Virus record (IMG/VR): IMGVR_UViG_3300017783_003463
Location: 1 to 64,000 of that record
Reading direction: 5' to 3' (one strand)
DNA from: a virus
Length of the DNA: 64,000 nucleotides
A program made the position numbers and the translations under genes. Positions 46,314 through 53,957 of the stretch are shown here, in pieces (position 1 is the first letter of the stretch; every line of letters begins with the position of its first letter). The notes below the pieces were generated by a model that was not told where the DNA came from, ran no database searches, and saw nothing but the letters and a program-made list of their open reading frames with translations.

Positions 46314-46890
46314 TAAGTTTGTCCTTTATAAATTCGTACATTTTGGGCTCAATAGTGCCAAAAAATTCTCTAAAAATCATCATCTTTTGATTGTCATTTA
46401 GGTTGTCCATCTTCATTGCATTCCTAAAATCAGTAGCACTCATGCCGCCTTCTTGTATCCCTACTTCTAGTATATAAGCGCCTTGGTCACTGGGTACCAT
46501 TTCTTGTCCTACAACGTAATCTCTGAGAAAACCACCTCGCTTTAGTCTACCTGCATCTTTAGCACTAAACACTAATACCACCGCTGTATCATCAGGGTTT
46601 TTGCCTGTTAGTTTTACATCTGGTCTGTATGGTTGTGTTTGTACAACTTTGTCCATTGGTATATTAAACATGCCATTCATAATCTGTTTCTTCTCATCAA
46701 AGCTAAATGGATCACGTTCTGGAGTAGCAGTCTTGCTAACTGTAGTAGCGATAAATACGTTAGAGGAACCAAACTGTTCCACTAGATCCATATACACTTT
46801 GTGATGACCTTTATGCATTGGCTGAAATCTTCCACCATAAAATACAGCAACGTCTTTTGCTATATCTTCTGTCAGTTGCGTTAATCTCAT
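46297..46890 (-). CDS. HxGH nucleotidyltransferase
   Basis: 197 residues with GRFQPMHKGHH (about 20-30), the nucleotidyltransferase catalytic block, and 'MSATDFRNAM' as the C-terminal ISATxxR-type block. Common in marine T4-like phages; related to adenylyl/cytidylyltransferases. Start 46890 has GGAGAAGACC upstream and a late-type box 18 bases further. A second family member (2190-2582) lies in the island; this one is longer and sits with structural genes. Substrate unknown. Confidence 0.8.
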   Translation of the reverse strand: MRLTQLTEDIAKDVAVFYGGRFQPMHKGHHKVYMDLVEQFGSSNVFIATTVSKTATPERDPFSFDEKKQIMNGMFNIPMDKVVQTQPYRPDVKLTGKNPDDTAVVLVFSAKDAGRLKRGGFLRDYVVGQEMVPSDQGAYILEVGIQEGGMSATDFRNAMKMDNLNDNQKMMIFREFFGTIEPKMYEFIKDKLNDSAK

Positions 46891-46908
46891 GGTCTTCTCC
46901 TATAGTTG

Positions 46909-46916
46909 TATTTATA
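46909..46916 (-). promoter_or_regulatory. late promoter box TATAAATA
   Basis: Perfect T4-type late box on the minus strand, 18 bases from the start codon of the nucleotidyltransferase gene, with a good ribosome site between. It probably starts the baseplate transcription unit that runs leftward. An early-type promoter on the plus strand lies 22 bases to the right, so this is a divergent control region. Confidence 0.75.
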
Positions 46917-46937
46917 GAATAATTATATGTGTAGTTA

Positions 46938-46966
46938 TTGACAAGTGTACATTAATTGTGTATACT
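46938..46966 (+). promoter_or_regulatory. consensus sigma70-type promoter for the sigma-factor gene
   Basis: TTGACA (46938-46943), 17-base spacer, TATACT (46961-46966). It lies 21 bases upstream of the late sigma factor start and on the opposite strand from a late box (46909-46916), so early and late units diverge here. Confidence 0.85.
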
Positions 46967-46987
46967 AGCTTTAGATAAGGAATTAAA

Positions 46988-47866
46988 ATGAGGAAACAAA
47001 ATTATTTAAACAACAAAGATATGCTTAAAGAAATTCATAAAAGTAAACTTAGTTACTGTTATGTATTAGATGACGAATATAGTAGATTTGATACAATCGT
47101 TGAAGACATTGAAGATGTTAAAAAACCTGAAGTTATTCAAACAGCAAAAGAAAATAGAGCCAGACAATTAAGTATTCAAGCATATGAAACTGCTTATTTA
47201 GACTGGTACGATAATACCAGTAGAAAACAAAGTCAAAAACCCAAACAAGTAAATTATAAAATTGATCCAAACACAATAGACGAAAAAAGTCTAGTGTTTA
47301 GAGTAATGACCTACGAACATGTTCCGCTAGAACCTGGTAGAAAAAACAAACCAAAAACTGTAGCAGATCATCATAGTAAATGTAACTTTCCTCCATTTAA
47401 ACATTATGCATATGTTAATGATGAAATTAAAGAATGTTTGCGTAGTCATTGGGAAGGTGGTATTGATAATGGAAAATTTAATACACAACACGGAACTATT
47501 ACAAATAACCTAGCAAAAATGTATATCAAACTGTGCGAACGTTATAGTATGCGTAGCAACTGGCGTGGATATACATATGTAGATGAAATGCGTAGTCATG
47601 CACTATTGCAACTATCGCAAATTGGATTACAGTTCAACGAACTAAAAAGTGAAAATCCATTTGCATATTATACAGCCGCAGTTACTAATAGTTTTACAAG
47701 AGTACTAAACCTTGAGAAACGCAATCAAAACATAAGAGATGACCTACTGCAAGAAGCAGGTCAAATGCCTAGCTGGACCCGACAAATTGAACATGAAATG
47801 GCAGAAAGAGCTAAGTGGGACGAAAAAACCGACAAAGAACGTAAAGAACATGGTTACAACGTTTAG
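46988..47866 (+). CDS. gp55: late-transcription sigma factor (gp55-like)
   Basis: 292 residues, longer than T4 gp55 (185). The C-terminal third holds the gp55 region-2-like signature ('FTRVLNLEKRNQNIRDDLL'), with 'NPFAYYTAAVTNSFTRVL' and 'THGTITNNLAKMYIKL'-type helices before it. It should direct host RNA polymerase to TATAAATA late promoters. ATG follows AAGG and a strong early-type promoter. It is the first gene of a plus-strand unit that includes gp47/gp46. Confidence 0.8.
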   Translation: MRKQNYLNNKDMLKEIHKSKLSYCYVLDDEYSRFDTIVEDIEDVKKPEVIQTAKENRARQLSIQAYETAYLDWYDNTSRKQSQKPKQVNYKIDPNTIDEKSLVFRVMTYEHVPLEPGRKNKPKTVADHHSKCNFPPFKHYAYVNDEIKECLRSHWEGGIDNGKFNTQHGTITNNLAKMYIKLCERYSMRSNWRGYTYVDEMRSHALLQLSQIGLQFNELKSENPFAYYTAAVTNSFTRVLNLEKRNQNIRDDLLQEAGQMPSWTRQIEHEMAERAKWDEKTDKERKEHGYNV

Positions 47867-47869
47867 GCG

Positions 47870-47898
47870 TTGACAAGGTATAGTTATGAAGCTATACT
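47870..47898 (+). promoter_or_regulatory. consensus sigma70-type promoter for gp47/gp46
   Basis: TTGACA (47870-47875), 17-base spacer, TATACT (47893-47898), immediately behind the sigma gene stop. It gives gp47/gp46 their own early start. Ribosome site ACGGAG precedes the ATG at 47932. Confidence 0.85.
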
Positions 47899-47931
47899 AA
47901 GTGAAAGTTTAAACTGAGTGAACGGAGTTCC

Positions 47932-48948
47932 ATGACATTCTTTAACCGTGCGGCTTGTTTTACGGATATACATTTCGGAAACAAGAATAATAGCAAACAA
48001 CACAATCGTGACTGTGTAGACTTTATTGATTGGTTTGTTGAGCAAGCCAAAGAAAAAAACTGTGAAACTTGCATATTCTTAGGAGATTGGCACCATCATC
48101 GTGCCAGTGTAAACGTGAGTACACTTAACTATAGTGTGGAAAACGTAGCAAAGCTCAGTAAAGCATTTAAACAAGTTTATATGATTACTGGCAACCATGA
48201 TTTATATTACAGAGAAAAACGTGACTATAACAGTTTGCCTTATGCAGAACTTTTTGATAATGTGCATCTTATAAACGAGCAAACACTAGTACAAGATGAT
48301 GTAGCACTTGTTCCTTGGTTAGTTGGAGATGAGTGGACACAAGTAAGCAAGACCAAATGTAGATATATGTTTGGTCATTTTGAATTGCCTTACTTTAAGA
48401 TGAATGCCATGGTAGAAATGCCAGATCACGGACAACTGAATGCAGAACACTTGCAAGGGCCTGAGTATGTGTTTACTGGACACTTTCACAAAAGGCAAAA
48501 CAAAGGCAATGTACACTACTTAGGATCACCTTTTCCACACAACTATGCTGATGCTTGGGATGATGAGCGTGGCATGATGGTATTAGAATGGGGAGGTAAG
48601 CCTGAGTATATTGACTTTGCAGGTCCACGATATAGAACTGTACCATTGAGTAGATTGATTGACGAACCAGATGTAATACTTAATGATAAAACTTATTGTA
48701 GAGCTACATTGGATATTGCAATAAGTTACGAAGAAGCAACTTTTATTAAAGAAACGTTTAGTCAACAGTATGGTGTAAGAGAGATAACACTTATGCCTAC
48801 TAAGAAAGAAGAACATGCACAAGACTGGCGGGTAGTAGACGATATTGAAGTTGAAAATGTAGACCAGATAGTGTATAATAGCTTAAATGCTGTGGACAGC
48901 GATTTAATAGATAAGAAACTGCTAGTGGACATATATAACAACTTATGA
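47932..48948 (+). CDS. gp47: recombination nuclease subunit gp47 (SbcD/Mre11-like)
   Basis: 338 residues, matching T4 gp47 (339). Metallophosphoesterase motifs in order: TDIHFGN (11-17), GDWHHHR (51-57), GNHD (87-90) and GHFHKRQ (about 180-186). Forms the nuclease complex with gp46 and resects DNA ends for recombination-dependent replication. Its last codons overlap the gp46 start (ATGA), so subunits are cotranslated. Confidence 0.95.
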   Translation: MTFFNRAACFTDIHFGNKNNSKQHNRDCVDFIDWFVEQAKEKNCETCIFLGDWHHHRASVNVSTLNYSVENVAKLSKAFKQVYMITGNHDLYYREKRDYNSLPYAELFDNVHLINEQTLVQDDVALVPWLVGDEWTQVSKTKCRYMFGHFELPYFKMNAMVEMPDHGQLNAEHLQGPEYVFTGHFHKRQNKGNVHYLGSPFPHNYADAWDDERGMMVLEWGGKPEYIDFAGPRYRTVPLSRLIDEPDVILNDKTYCRATLDIAISYEEATFIKETFSQQYGVREITLMPTKKEEHAQDWRVVDDIEVENVDQIVYNSLNAVDSDLIDKKLLVDIYNNL

Positions 48949-50714
48949 TTACAATTAAAGACTTAACAGTTAAAAACTTTATGAGTGTCGGCAACGTTAC
49001 ACAGGCTGTACGTTTTACTAACAATGGACTAACACTTGTACTTGGAAACAATGTAGACTTAGGCGGAGACGGCAGTCGTAATGGTACTGGCAAGACTACT
49101 ATTATCAATGCACTTAGCTATGCTATCTACGGAAATGCACTTACAAATATAAGAAAAGATAATTTAATAAACAAAACCAACGGCAAAAGTATGTTAGTTA
49201 CACTGGATTTTGTTAAAGATGGTATACAATACCGCATTGAACGAGGTAGAAAGCCTAATGTGCTTAAATACTATGTCAACAATGAAAATGTTGAAGAAGA
49301 TGAAGCACAAGGTGAGAATCGTCAAACTCAAGCACAAATAGAAAAACTGTTTGGTATGAGTCATGACATGTTCAAACACATTGTTGCACTCAATACATAC
49401 ACAGAACCTTTTCTCAGTATGCGAGCAAATGACCAGCGAGCAATTATTGAGCAGTTACTAGGTATAACAATGCTTAGTGAAAAAGCAGAGGTTCTCAAAG
49501 AACAACAAAGGTTAACGAGAGATGCAATTAAAGAAGAAGAGTATCGAATTAGTGCAGTTGAAGAGGCAAATTCCAGGATTGAGAAAAGTATCAGTGATTT
49601 GGAACGCAGGCAGAAAATTTGGAGGGATCAGCAAAAAATTACTATCGAAGAACTCCAACAAAAAATCAACACACTAGAGAAAATAGATATCCAAACAGAA
49701 CTTAACAACCACACACAGTTAAGTGATTACCTAGAGAAGAAAAAGCTGAAAGACGAAGCAGAACGTTGGTTATCTAATATTCAAACTGACAATACAAAGC
49801 AAGAAAAACTTATTACAAAGTTAGATAAAGAGCTTGCACTACTAGAAGATCACAAGTGTCATGCATGTGGACAAGAAATACATGATACTAAACAAGAAGA
49901 GATACTGTCTAGTAAACAAAGTTTGCGTAAAGAAGCTAGCGAGCAAATAGCAGTGAACGCTTTAGAAGAACAAGAATGGGCAGATGCGTTAGAGTCATTA
50001 GGCGAGTTAGGTCAAATGCCAGTAACACACTACAATACTGAAACTGAAGCACACAAACATAATATGGAATTGGAAAACTTGCGTAGTCAAGTAGACACCA
50101 AGGAAAAAGAAAGTGATACATACCAGGAGCAAATAGATAGTCTGCGTGAAACTGGTGTACAAGAAATAACCTGGGATACTATTAATCAGTTGAACACGGT
50201 AAAAGACCATCAGGACTTTTTATACAAACTGTTGACAAACAAAGACAGTTTTATTAGAAAACGTATTATTGAACAGAACTTACAATACTTAAATAGCAGA
50301 CTAGCTTATTATTTGACCAAGTTAGGATTGCCACATGAGGTTGCATTCCAACCTGATTTAACTGTTGAAATTACAGAGCTTGGCAGAGATTTAGACTTTG
50401 ACAATCTTAGTAGAGGAGAACGCAATAGATTGATACTAGGATTGAGTTGGAGTTTTAGAGATGTATTTGAAAGTATGAACACACCTATAAACTTTTTAGC
50501 AATAGATGAACTTATAGACAGTGGTATGGACACTAATGGTGTTGATGGTGCATTGGGTGTTCTTAAAAAGATAGAACGTGAACGCAACAAAAACATCTTC
50601 TTAATCTCACACAGAGATGAACTAGTAGGTCGTGTAAACACAATACTACAAGTTATTAAAGAAGGTGGCTTTACTACGTTCAGTACTGATACGGAGTTTG
50701 TAGATGCCTCCTAA
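48945..50714 (+). CDS. gp46: recombination ATPase subunit gp46 (SbcC/Rad50-like)
   Basis: 589 residues, near T4 gp46 (560). Walker A NGTGKTT (46-52), a zinc-hook CHACG (Cys about 305/308) between two coiled-coil arms, the ABC signature LSRGERNRL (about 487-495) and Walker B 'NFLAIDELIDSG'. With gp47 it is the SMC-like end-processing machine. Overlaps gp47 (ATGA) and the next small gene by 11 bases. Confidence 0.95.
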   Translation: MITIKDLTVKNFMSVGNVTQAVRFTNNGLTLVLGNNVDLGGDGSRNGTGKTTIINALSYAIYGNALTNIRKDNLINKTNGKSMLVTLDFVKDGIQYRIERGRKPNVLKYYVNNENVEEDEAQGENRQTQAQIEKLFGMSHDMFKHIVALNTYTEPFLSMRANDQRAIIEQLLGITMLSEKAEVLKEQQRLTRDAIKEEEYRISAVEEANSRIEKSISDLERRQKIWRDQQKITIEELQQKINTLEKIDIQTELNNHTQLSDYLEKKKLKDEAERWLSNIQTDNTKQEKLITKLDKELALLEDHKCHACGQEIHDTKQEEILSSKQSLRKEASEQIAVNALEEQEWADALESLGELGQMPVTHYNTETEAHKHNMELENLRSQVDTKEKESDTYQEQIDSLRETGVQEITWDTINQLNTVKDHQDFLYKLLTNKDSFIRKRIIEQNLQYLNSRLAYYLTKLGLPHEVAFQPDLTVEITELGRDLDFDNLSRGERNRLILGLSWSFRDVFESMNTPINFLAIDELIDSGMDTNGVDGALGVLKKIERERNKNIFLISHRDELVGRVNTILQVIKEGGFTTFSTDTEFVDAS

Positions 50715-50940
50715 ACAATTCTGGGAACATTACTGTGAGTATCAGCAAGATATTATGGGATTTCCATTAGGCAAAGAATGTGATTGGTGTGGAGAAACAG
50801 AACCTACATATAATCATAAACAACACAAGCGAGAAAAATCTGCTTATGAAAAGTTATACGGATATCACCCGCAAGAATTATTAACAAAGAAGATATTACC
50901 TGTAGACGTATTTTATAAACTTTTTGGAAAAAAACTATGA
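50704..50940 (+). CDS. small hypothetical protein with CxxC
   Basis: 78 residues with CDWCG (about 27-31) and His-rich 'NHKQHKREK', possibly a zinc-binding knuckle. Overlaps gp46 at one end and the next gene (ATGA) at the other, so it is translated with the recombination genes. Could be a small nucleic-acid-binding protein; no family recognised. Confidence 0.6.
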   Translation: MPPKQFWEHYCEYQQDIMGFPLGKECDWCGETEPTYNHKQHKREKSAYEKLYGYHPQELLTKKILPVDVFYKLFGKKL

Positions 50941-51260
50941 AAGATCACAACGAAGACCAATACACAATACACATTGATAGCTTTAATAACAAAGGTCAAA
51001 AAGGTGACGATGATTTTGAAACATGGTTAGAGCACGAAGCACCTCTTGTTTCTACCTCTACTATTACAGCAATTGATAACTCATATTCAGTTGATTTATC
51101 ACAACAGGCTACATGCACAAGTACAATAATGTCATCAAATGTTGGAACTATAACTTTAACAGGAACAGGACATCATGCATTAAGAAAACAAAAAAAGTTG
51201 CCAATTGACTTACTATACAAATGGTATCCTGAACAAATGAAAGAACAAAATGAAGAATAA
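50937..51260 (+). CDS. small acidic hypothetical protein
   Basis: 107 residues, acidic N-terminus and Ser/Thr-rich middle ('VSTSTITAIDNSYSVDL'), ending in Lys/Gln-rich helix. No domain recognised. ATGA overlap with the preceding gene and 11-base overlap with the phosphatase gene support translation. Function unknown. Confidence 0.55.
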   Translation: MKDHNEDQYTIHIDSFNNKGQKGDDDFETWLEHEAPLVSTSTITAIDNSYSVDLSQQATCTSTIMSSNVGTITLTGTGHHALRKQKKLPIDLLYKWYPEQMKEQNEE

Positions 51261-51942
51261 AATTTTTATGTTCGATGTTGACGGCACACTTACAGACCCA
51301 AGACGTACAATAGTACCAGAGTTTAAGGAGTTTATGTTTGACTTTGTTGCAAACAATACATGTATGATTGTAACAGGAAGTGATAGACCTAAGACTGTAG
51401 AACAAATTGGGGAAGATCTCACTAACAGTTTTGCAAGAGTATATCATTGCAGTGGCAACCATGTGTTTGTTAGCGGTGAGGAAGTATACAAAAGCGATTG
51501 GACATTAACAGAAGCTCAACAAACTTTTTTACAAACTATACTACCTAGTTTTGGTTATCCTGAAATGACTGGTAATCATATCGAACAGCGTACAGGAACC
51601 GCAAACTTTAGTATAGTAGGGCGTAATGCTGATTGGGATCAACGTGCTAGATATGCTGATTGGGAAAAGTCTAATCGAGGTAGAGATACAGTAGCAATGT
51701 ATTACAATCAAGAATTCGATGATAGCATTGCTCAAGTAGCTGGACAGACCAGCATAGATATTTTTAAGAAAGGCTGTGACAAGAGTCAAGCTATAAGAGA
51801 ACATGAAGGTACAACAATTTATTTTGGTGACCATTGTAACCCAGGCGGTAATGATTTTACAGCCGCACAAGCAAGCACAAGTTTTCATCAGATTGACCAA
51901 GGATATAAACAAACTTGGGAAATCTTAAAAAACATGTACTAA
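51250..51942 (+). CDS. HAD-superfamily phosphatase/phosphomannomutase-like protein
   Basis: 230 residues. HAD motif I is FDVDGTLTD (8-16), motif II 'IVTGSDR', and the C-terminal motif IV is 'IYFGDHCNPGGND' (about 190-202), which is the eukaryotic-type phosphomannomutase (HAD IIB) signature. That enzyme interconverts mannose-6-phosphate and mannose-1-phosphate, the entry to GDP-mannose; a simple phosphatase is the alternative. It could feed sugar nucleotides to the glycosyltransferases of the island, though it is far away and on the other strand. Confidence 0.75.
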   Translation: MKNKIFMFDVDGTLTDPRRTIVPEFKEFMFDFVANNTCMIVTGSDRPKTVEQIGEDLTNSFARVYHCSGNHVFVSGEEVYKSDWTLTEAQQTFLQTILPSFGYPEMTGNHIEQRTGTANFSIVGRNADWDQRARYADWEKSNRGRDTVAMYYNQEFDDSIAQVAGQTSIDIFKKGCDKSQAIREHEGTTIYFGDHCNPGGNDFTAAQASTSFHQIDQGYKQTWEILKNMY

Positions 51943-51947
51943 ACCGG

Positions 51948-51977
51948 TTGACAAAGGGTAGAAAAGATATATATAAT
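51948..51977 (+). promoter_or_regulatory. consensus sigma70-type promoter upstream of GIY-YIG gene
   Basis: TTGACA (51948-51953), 18-base spacer, TATAAT (51972-51977). The expected start point leaves about a dozen bases before the ATG at 51996, and no ribosome site is visible, so the message may be leaderless or nearly so. Confidence 0.8.
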
Positions 51978-51995
51978 TGTTGCTAATAAACAAAT

Positions 51996-52424
51996 ATGCA
52001 ATGGACTTATCAAGGCAAAATAGTAGAAGAAATAAGTGAGGAATACATAGGGTTTGTATATCTTATTACTAATCTCACAAACGGCAAAAAGTATATTGGC
52101 AAAAAACTAGCAAAGTTTAAAGTAACTAAAAAACCACTCAAAGGCAAGAAAAATAAAAGACGTTCAACTAAAGAAAGTGACTGGAGAACTTATTGGGGAA
52201 GCAGTGACCATTTAAACGCAGATGTTGAACAATTAGGCCCAGAAAACTTCACAAGAGAAATACTGTACTACTGCACCAGCAGAGGCGAACTAAGTTACTT
52301 AGAAGCCAAAGAACAGTTTGACCGTGAAGTTCTTAAAACTGATGAATACTATAACGGCATTATAAACGTAAGAGTTGGCAGTTCCAAGGCACTTGTAGAA
52401 TCACTAAACAGACACCAGTCGTAA
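51996..52424 (+). CDS. GIY-YIG endonuclease-like protein
   Basis: 142 residues. 'GFVYLITNLTNGKKYIGKK' (19-37) is the GIY-YIG block, followed by basic 'KPLKGKKNKRRSTK' and 'DWRTYWGSS'. Resembles free-standing Seg-type homing nucleases of T4-like phages. It has its own promoter and lies beside a hairpin-rich gene-free stretch, the sort of context where homing genes are found. It could alternatively be a DNA-repair nuclease. Catalytic Arg (R in DWRTYW) and Glu in the C-terminal half ('YLEAKEQ') are present. Confidence 0.78.
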   Translation: MQWTYQGKIVEEISEEYIGFVYLITNLTNGKKYIGKKLAKFKVTKKPLKGKKNKRRSTKESDWRTYWGSSDHLNADVEQLGPENFTREILYYCTSRGELSYLEAKEQFDREVLKTDEYYNGIINVRVGSSKALVESLNRHQS

Positions 52425-52439
52425 CATACCCTCTTTGTT

Positions 52440-52712
52440 AAAAGCATTGAGATTGTTCGCAGTAATGCGGGCCGTCGGAACTTGCTCGAGGGAAACAAAC
52501 CAAAAGAGTGGGCTCTACTGTGCCATTGTAACCCACGGATAGCTCAAAAGTCGGCGTTATGGCTTAGAGTGTTTCTGCGTTTTAAGCAGTATGTAAAGGG
52601 GTATAGCAAAACCGCCTCTGCCTAGCAATAGGTTATACTATAACGATGCGAACTGTAGACGGGGTAATGACCGTTTCTTTTTTTGCACTTGGCTGTAACA
52701 AGCTAAGTGCGA
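52440..52712 (+). ncRNA. candidate structured RNA of unknown class
   Basis: The 390 bases between the GIY-YIG gene and the next coding frame hold no ORF of note but many local stems on the plus strand. Examples are GCATT/AATGC (52444-52468), GTGGG/CCCAC (52508-52536), AAGTC/GGCTT (about 52548-52565), CTGC/GCAG (about 52575-52589), CCTA-GCAA-TAGG with a GNRA loop (52621-52632), GTTAT/ATAAC (52633-52644), ACGG/CCGT followed by a U-rich run (52659-52684) and a 10-bp hairpin (52685-52694 with 52701-52710). It is also richer in G+C than the surroundings. I could not match it to RNase P, tmRNA, SRP, tRNA or a group I intron core. Strand and ends are uncertain. Confidence 0.35.
52659..52684 (+). terminator. 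weak hairpin plus U-rich tract, possible terminator
   Basis: Stem ACGG (52659-52662) with CCGT (52671-52674) followed by TTCTTTTTTT. Short stem but a clear U-rich tail; it would end plus-strand transcription from the GIY-YIG unit or release the candidate RNA. The 10-bp hairpin immediately after may cooperate. Confidence 0.4.
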
Positions 52713-52814
52713 CTGAAAACAAGGTAATAACGTATCATATAAAATATGTTTAAAAAAATTATCATACGAAATGAAATGAGTATGACGATGAGCTTTAGCT
52801 CTTCGAAAGAATGT
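52713..52814. other. AT-rich, hairpin-bearing gap between convergent units
   Basis: No ORF supported. It contains small palindromes: CATAT-AAA-ATATG at about 52736-52748 and, read on the minus strand just past the stop at 52815, CGAAGAGC-TAAA-GCTCATCG (about 52786-52805), seven pairs with one mismatch. The latter could be a weak terminator for the gp26-type transcript; it lacks a U tract. Plus- and minus-strand genes converge here. Confidence 0.4.
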
Positions 52815-53069
52815 TTAAAATGTTCTACGATTAGTACCTTTTGCACTTTCTAAAGCTTCTTTCTGCTTTTCATTCTTGGTTTGCATAGCATCATTAATAT
52901 CACTAATCAATCGCATAGGATATTGTTCTAAGTTAGAATAGTTAAATGCTCCTTCTGAGTAAAGCACAATATTCAATAAAGCTAATCTGATTTCTTTAGA
53001 TGCATTTTCGTAGCGTTTTACGAGGTCATTTATCTCATCGCTGGTTTTCCTTCGACGGAGGGTGTTGTG
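52815..53069 (-). CDS. -1-frame extension of the gp26-type gene (frameshift product C-terminus)
   Basis: 84 codons open in the -1 frame relative to 53030-53896, ending at TAA 52817-52815. The frame has a stop just upstream of the slippery T run and no ATG, GTG or TTG before the coding-like part, so it has no evident start of its own. Its residues are charged and helix-like ('DEINDLVKRYENASKEIRLA', 'DAMQTKNEKQKEALESAKG'). This fits the T part of a lambda G/GT-style tail-assembly chaperone made by ribosomal frameshifting. Alternative: a separate gene using a rare start codon. Confidence 0.65.
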   Translation of the reverse strand, partial: HNTLRRRKTSDEINDLVKRYENASKEIRLALLNIVLYSEGAFNYSNLEQYPMRLISDINDAMQTKNEKQKEALESAKGTNRRTF

Positions 53070-53896
53070 AAAAAAAAACTTGGGTTAAACTCTACTAGTG
53101 AACTAAAGCCTTTTTGGCAGTCCTCTATACCACATGTAAATTTAAATTCTTTAGGTATTCCATTTGAGTTTAATTTAAATTGTTGCCCGCTTAATATTTC
53201 GATAGTTCTGCGATTAGAGTTGCTTAACCAATCTATAATATGTTGATTTTCGCTAACTATTTGTCCGTCTGGCATTGTAACTTTAACAATAGCATCTGCT
53301 ACTAGTACTAGATTTGCCGCCGCAATTTGTTGTATGTTTTCGCTGTATCTACCTCTGAGGTCTTCGGTTATATCTTGTTTATCTGCTCTAATACCTTGTA
53401 GTATTCTTCCAGTTTCGCTGGTCACAATGTTATTTGCATTTACAGCTGAAAGTGTATTAGGTTTCATTTCAACTACAAGACCATCTACTTCTATTTCTAC
53501 TTGATCTGTTACTGATACAATTTGACCTAATACTTTTTGTAAATCGATATCAAACATTTGTGAATTTTCACAATGTGGACATGTGGCTTCTACTGGATAA
53601 GTTTTTTCATAACTGGTTGCCCTACTAGCAAGCATTACTACATCTACATCAGGTAAACTCATATCACTAGCATCTGTGATATCTGGGCAGATGCTTTCTA
53701 TTAATTCGAAGATTGATTGCCCGTTGTATAGTGCATCAGGAATGTTAAGTAACAATTCATCTCTAACATTCATTGCTCTTACACCTATTTCACCGTCTTG
53801 TGACAGTTTAGGTGGAGATTTCATCCATCTGCCTTTAGTAGGAAGTTTAACGTAGATATCTTTGGTTCTATAATACCCCTGAAGTGGATTTTCCAT
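53030..53896 (-). CDS. gp26: gp26-type baseplate hub / tail-assembly protein
   Basis: 288 residues in frame 0. 'MNVRDELLLNIPDALYNGQS', 'LPDVDVVMLASRATSYEKTY' and the zinc-ribbon-like CPHC (about 108-111) with CGIEDC (about 255-260) match the T4 baseplate (gp26-type) family as I remember it. It lies head-to-head with the tape-measure candidate. Near its end, FFF is encoded by TTT TTT TTC, a canonical slippery sequence; ribosomes that slip by -1 would read 52815-53069. This arrangement suggests a tail chaperone role. Confidence 0.72.
   Translation of the reverse strand: MENPLQGYYRTKDIYVKLPTKGRWMKSPPKLSQDGEIGVRAMNVRDELLLNIPDALYNGQSIFELIESICPDITDASDMSLPDVDVVMLASRATSYEKTYPVEATCPHCENSQMFDIDLQKVLGQIVSVTDQVEIEVDGLVVEMKPNTLSAVNANNIVTSETGRILQGIRADKQDITEDLRGRYSENIQQIAAANLVLVADAIVKVTMPDGQIVSENQHIIDWLSNSNRRTIEILSGQQFKLNSNGIPKEFKFTCGIEDCQKGFSSLVEFNPSFFFTTPSVEGKPAMR
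53069..53075 (-). promoter_or_regulatory. -1 ribosomal frameshift slippery heptamer T TTT TTC
   Basis: Read on the minus strand at 53075-53069, inside a run of nine T (53078-53070). The frame-0 codons are TTT TTC, the exact X XXY YYZ phase needed for a -1 slip. The next -1 codon (CAC at 53069-53067) opens the 84-codon extension; frame 0 stops at TAA 53032-53030, 12 codons on. Sequencing error in the homopolymer is the main alternative, but it would still fuse the two frames. Confidence 0.7.
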
Positions 53897-53906
53897 ATTT
53901 TTTACC

Positions 53907-53914
53907 TATAAATA
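53907..53914 (+). promoter_or_regulatory. late promoter box TATAAATA for the tape-measure gene
   Basis: Perfect T4 late box 43 bases upstream of the start at 53958. A minus-strand box lies a few bases to the right, making a divergent late promoter pair. Confidence 0.75.
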
Positions 53915-53930
53915 CAATATATGTTAAAGT

Positions 53931-53938
53931 TATTTATC
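53931..53938 (-). promoter_or_regulatory. late-type promoter box GATAAATA for the gp26-type gene
   Basis: Minus-strand GATAAATA (one mismatch), 34 bases upstream of the gp26-type start at 53896. Together with 53907-53914 it gives a compact bidirectional late promoter. Confidence 0.5.
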
Positions 53939-53957
53939 ATAGTTAAGTGAGTAGTTA

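Noticed and set aside
52440-52712. Group I intron, RNase P RNA, tmRNA or tRNA
   Set aside because: Short similarities exist (for example GCAAAACCGCC resembling an RNase P stretch), but I could not find the conserved core elements of any of these classes, nor a T-loop motif.
53030-53069. Separate ATG-initiated gene for the -1 frame extension
   Set aside because: The ATGs near the junction (GCG ATG AGA TAA, ATG ACC TCG TAA) run into stops at once and are in the wrong frame; only a rare non-AUG start would allow it.
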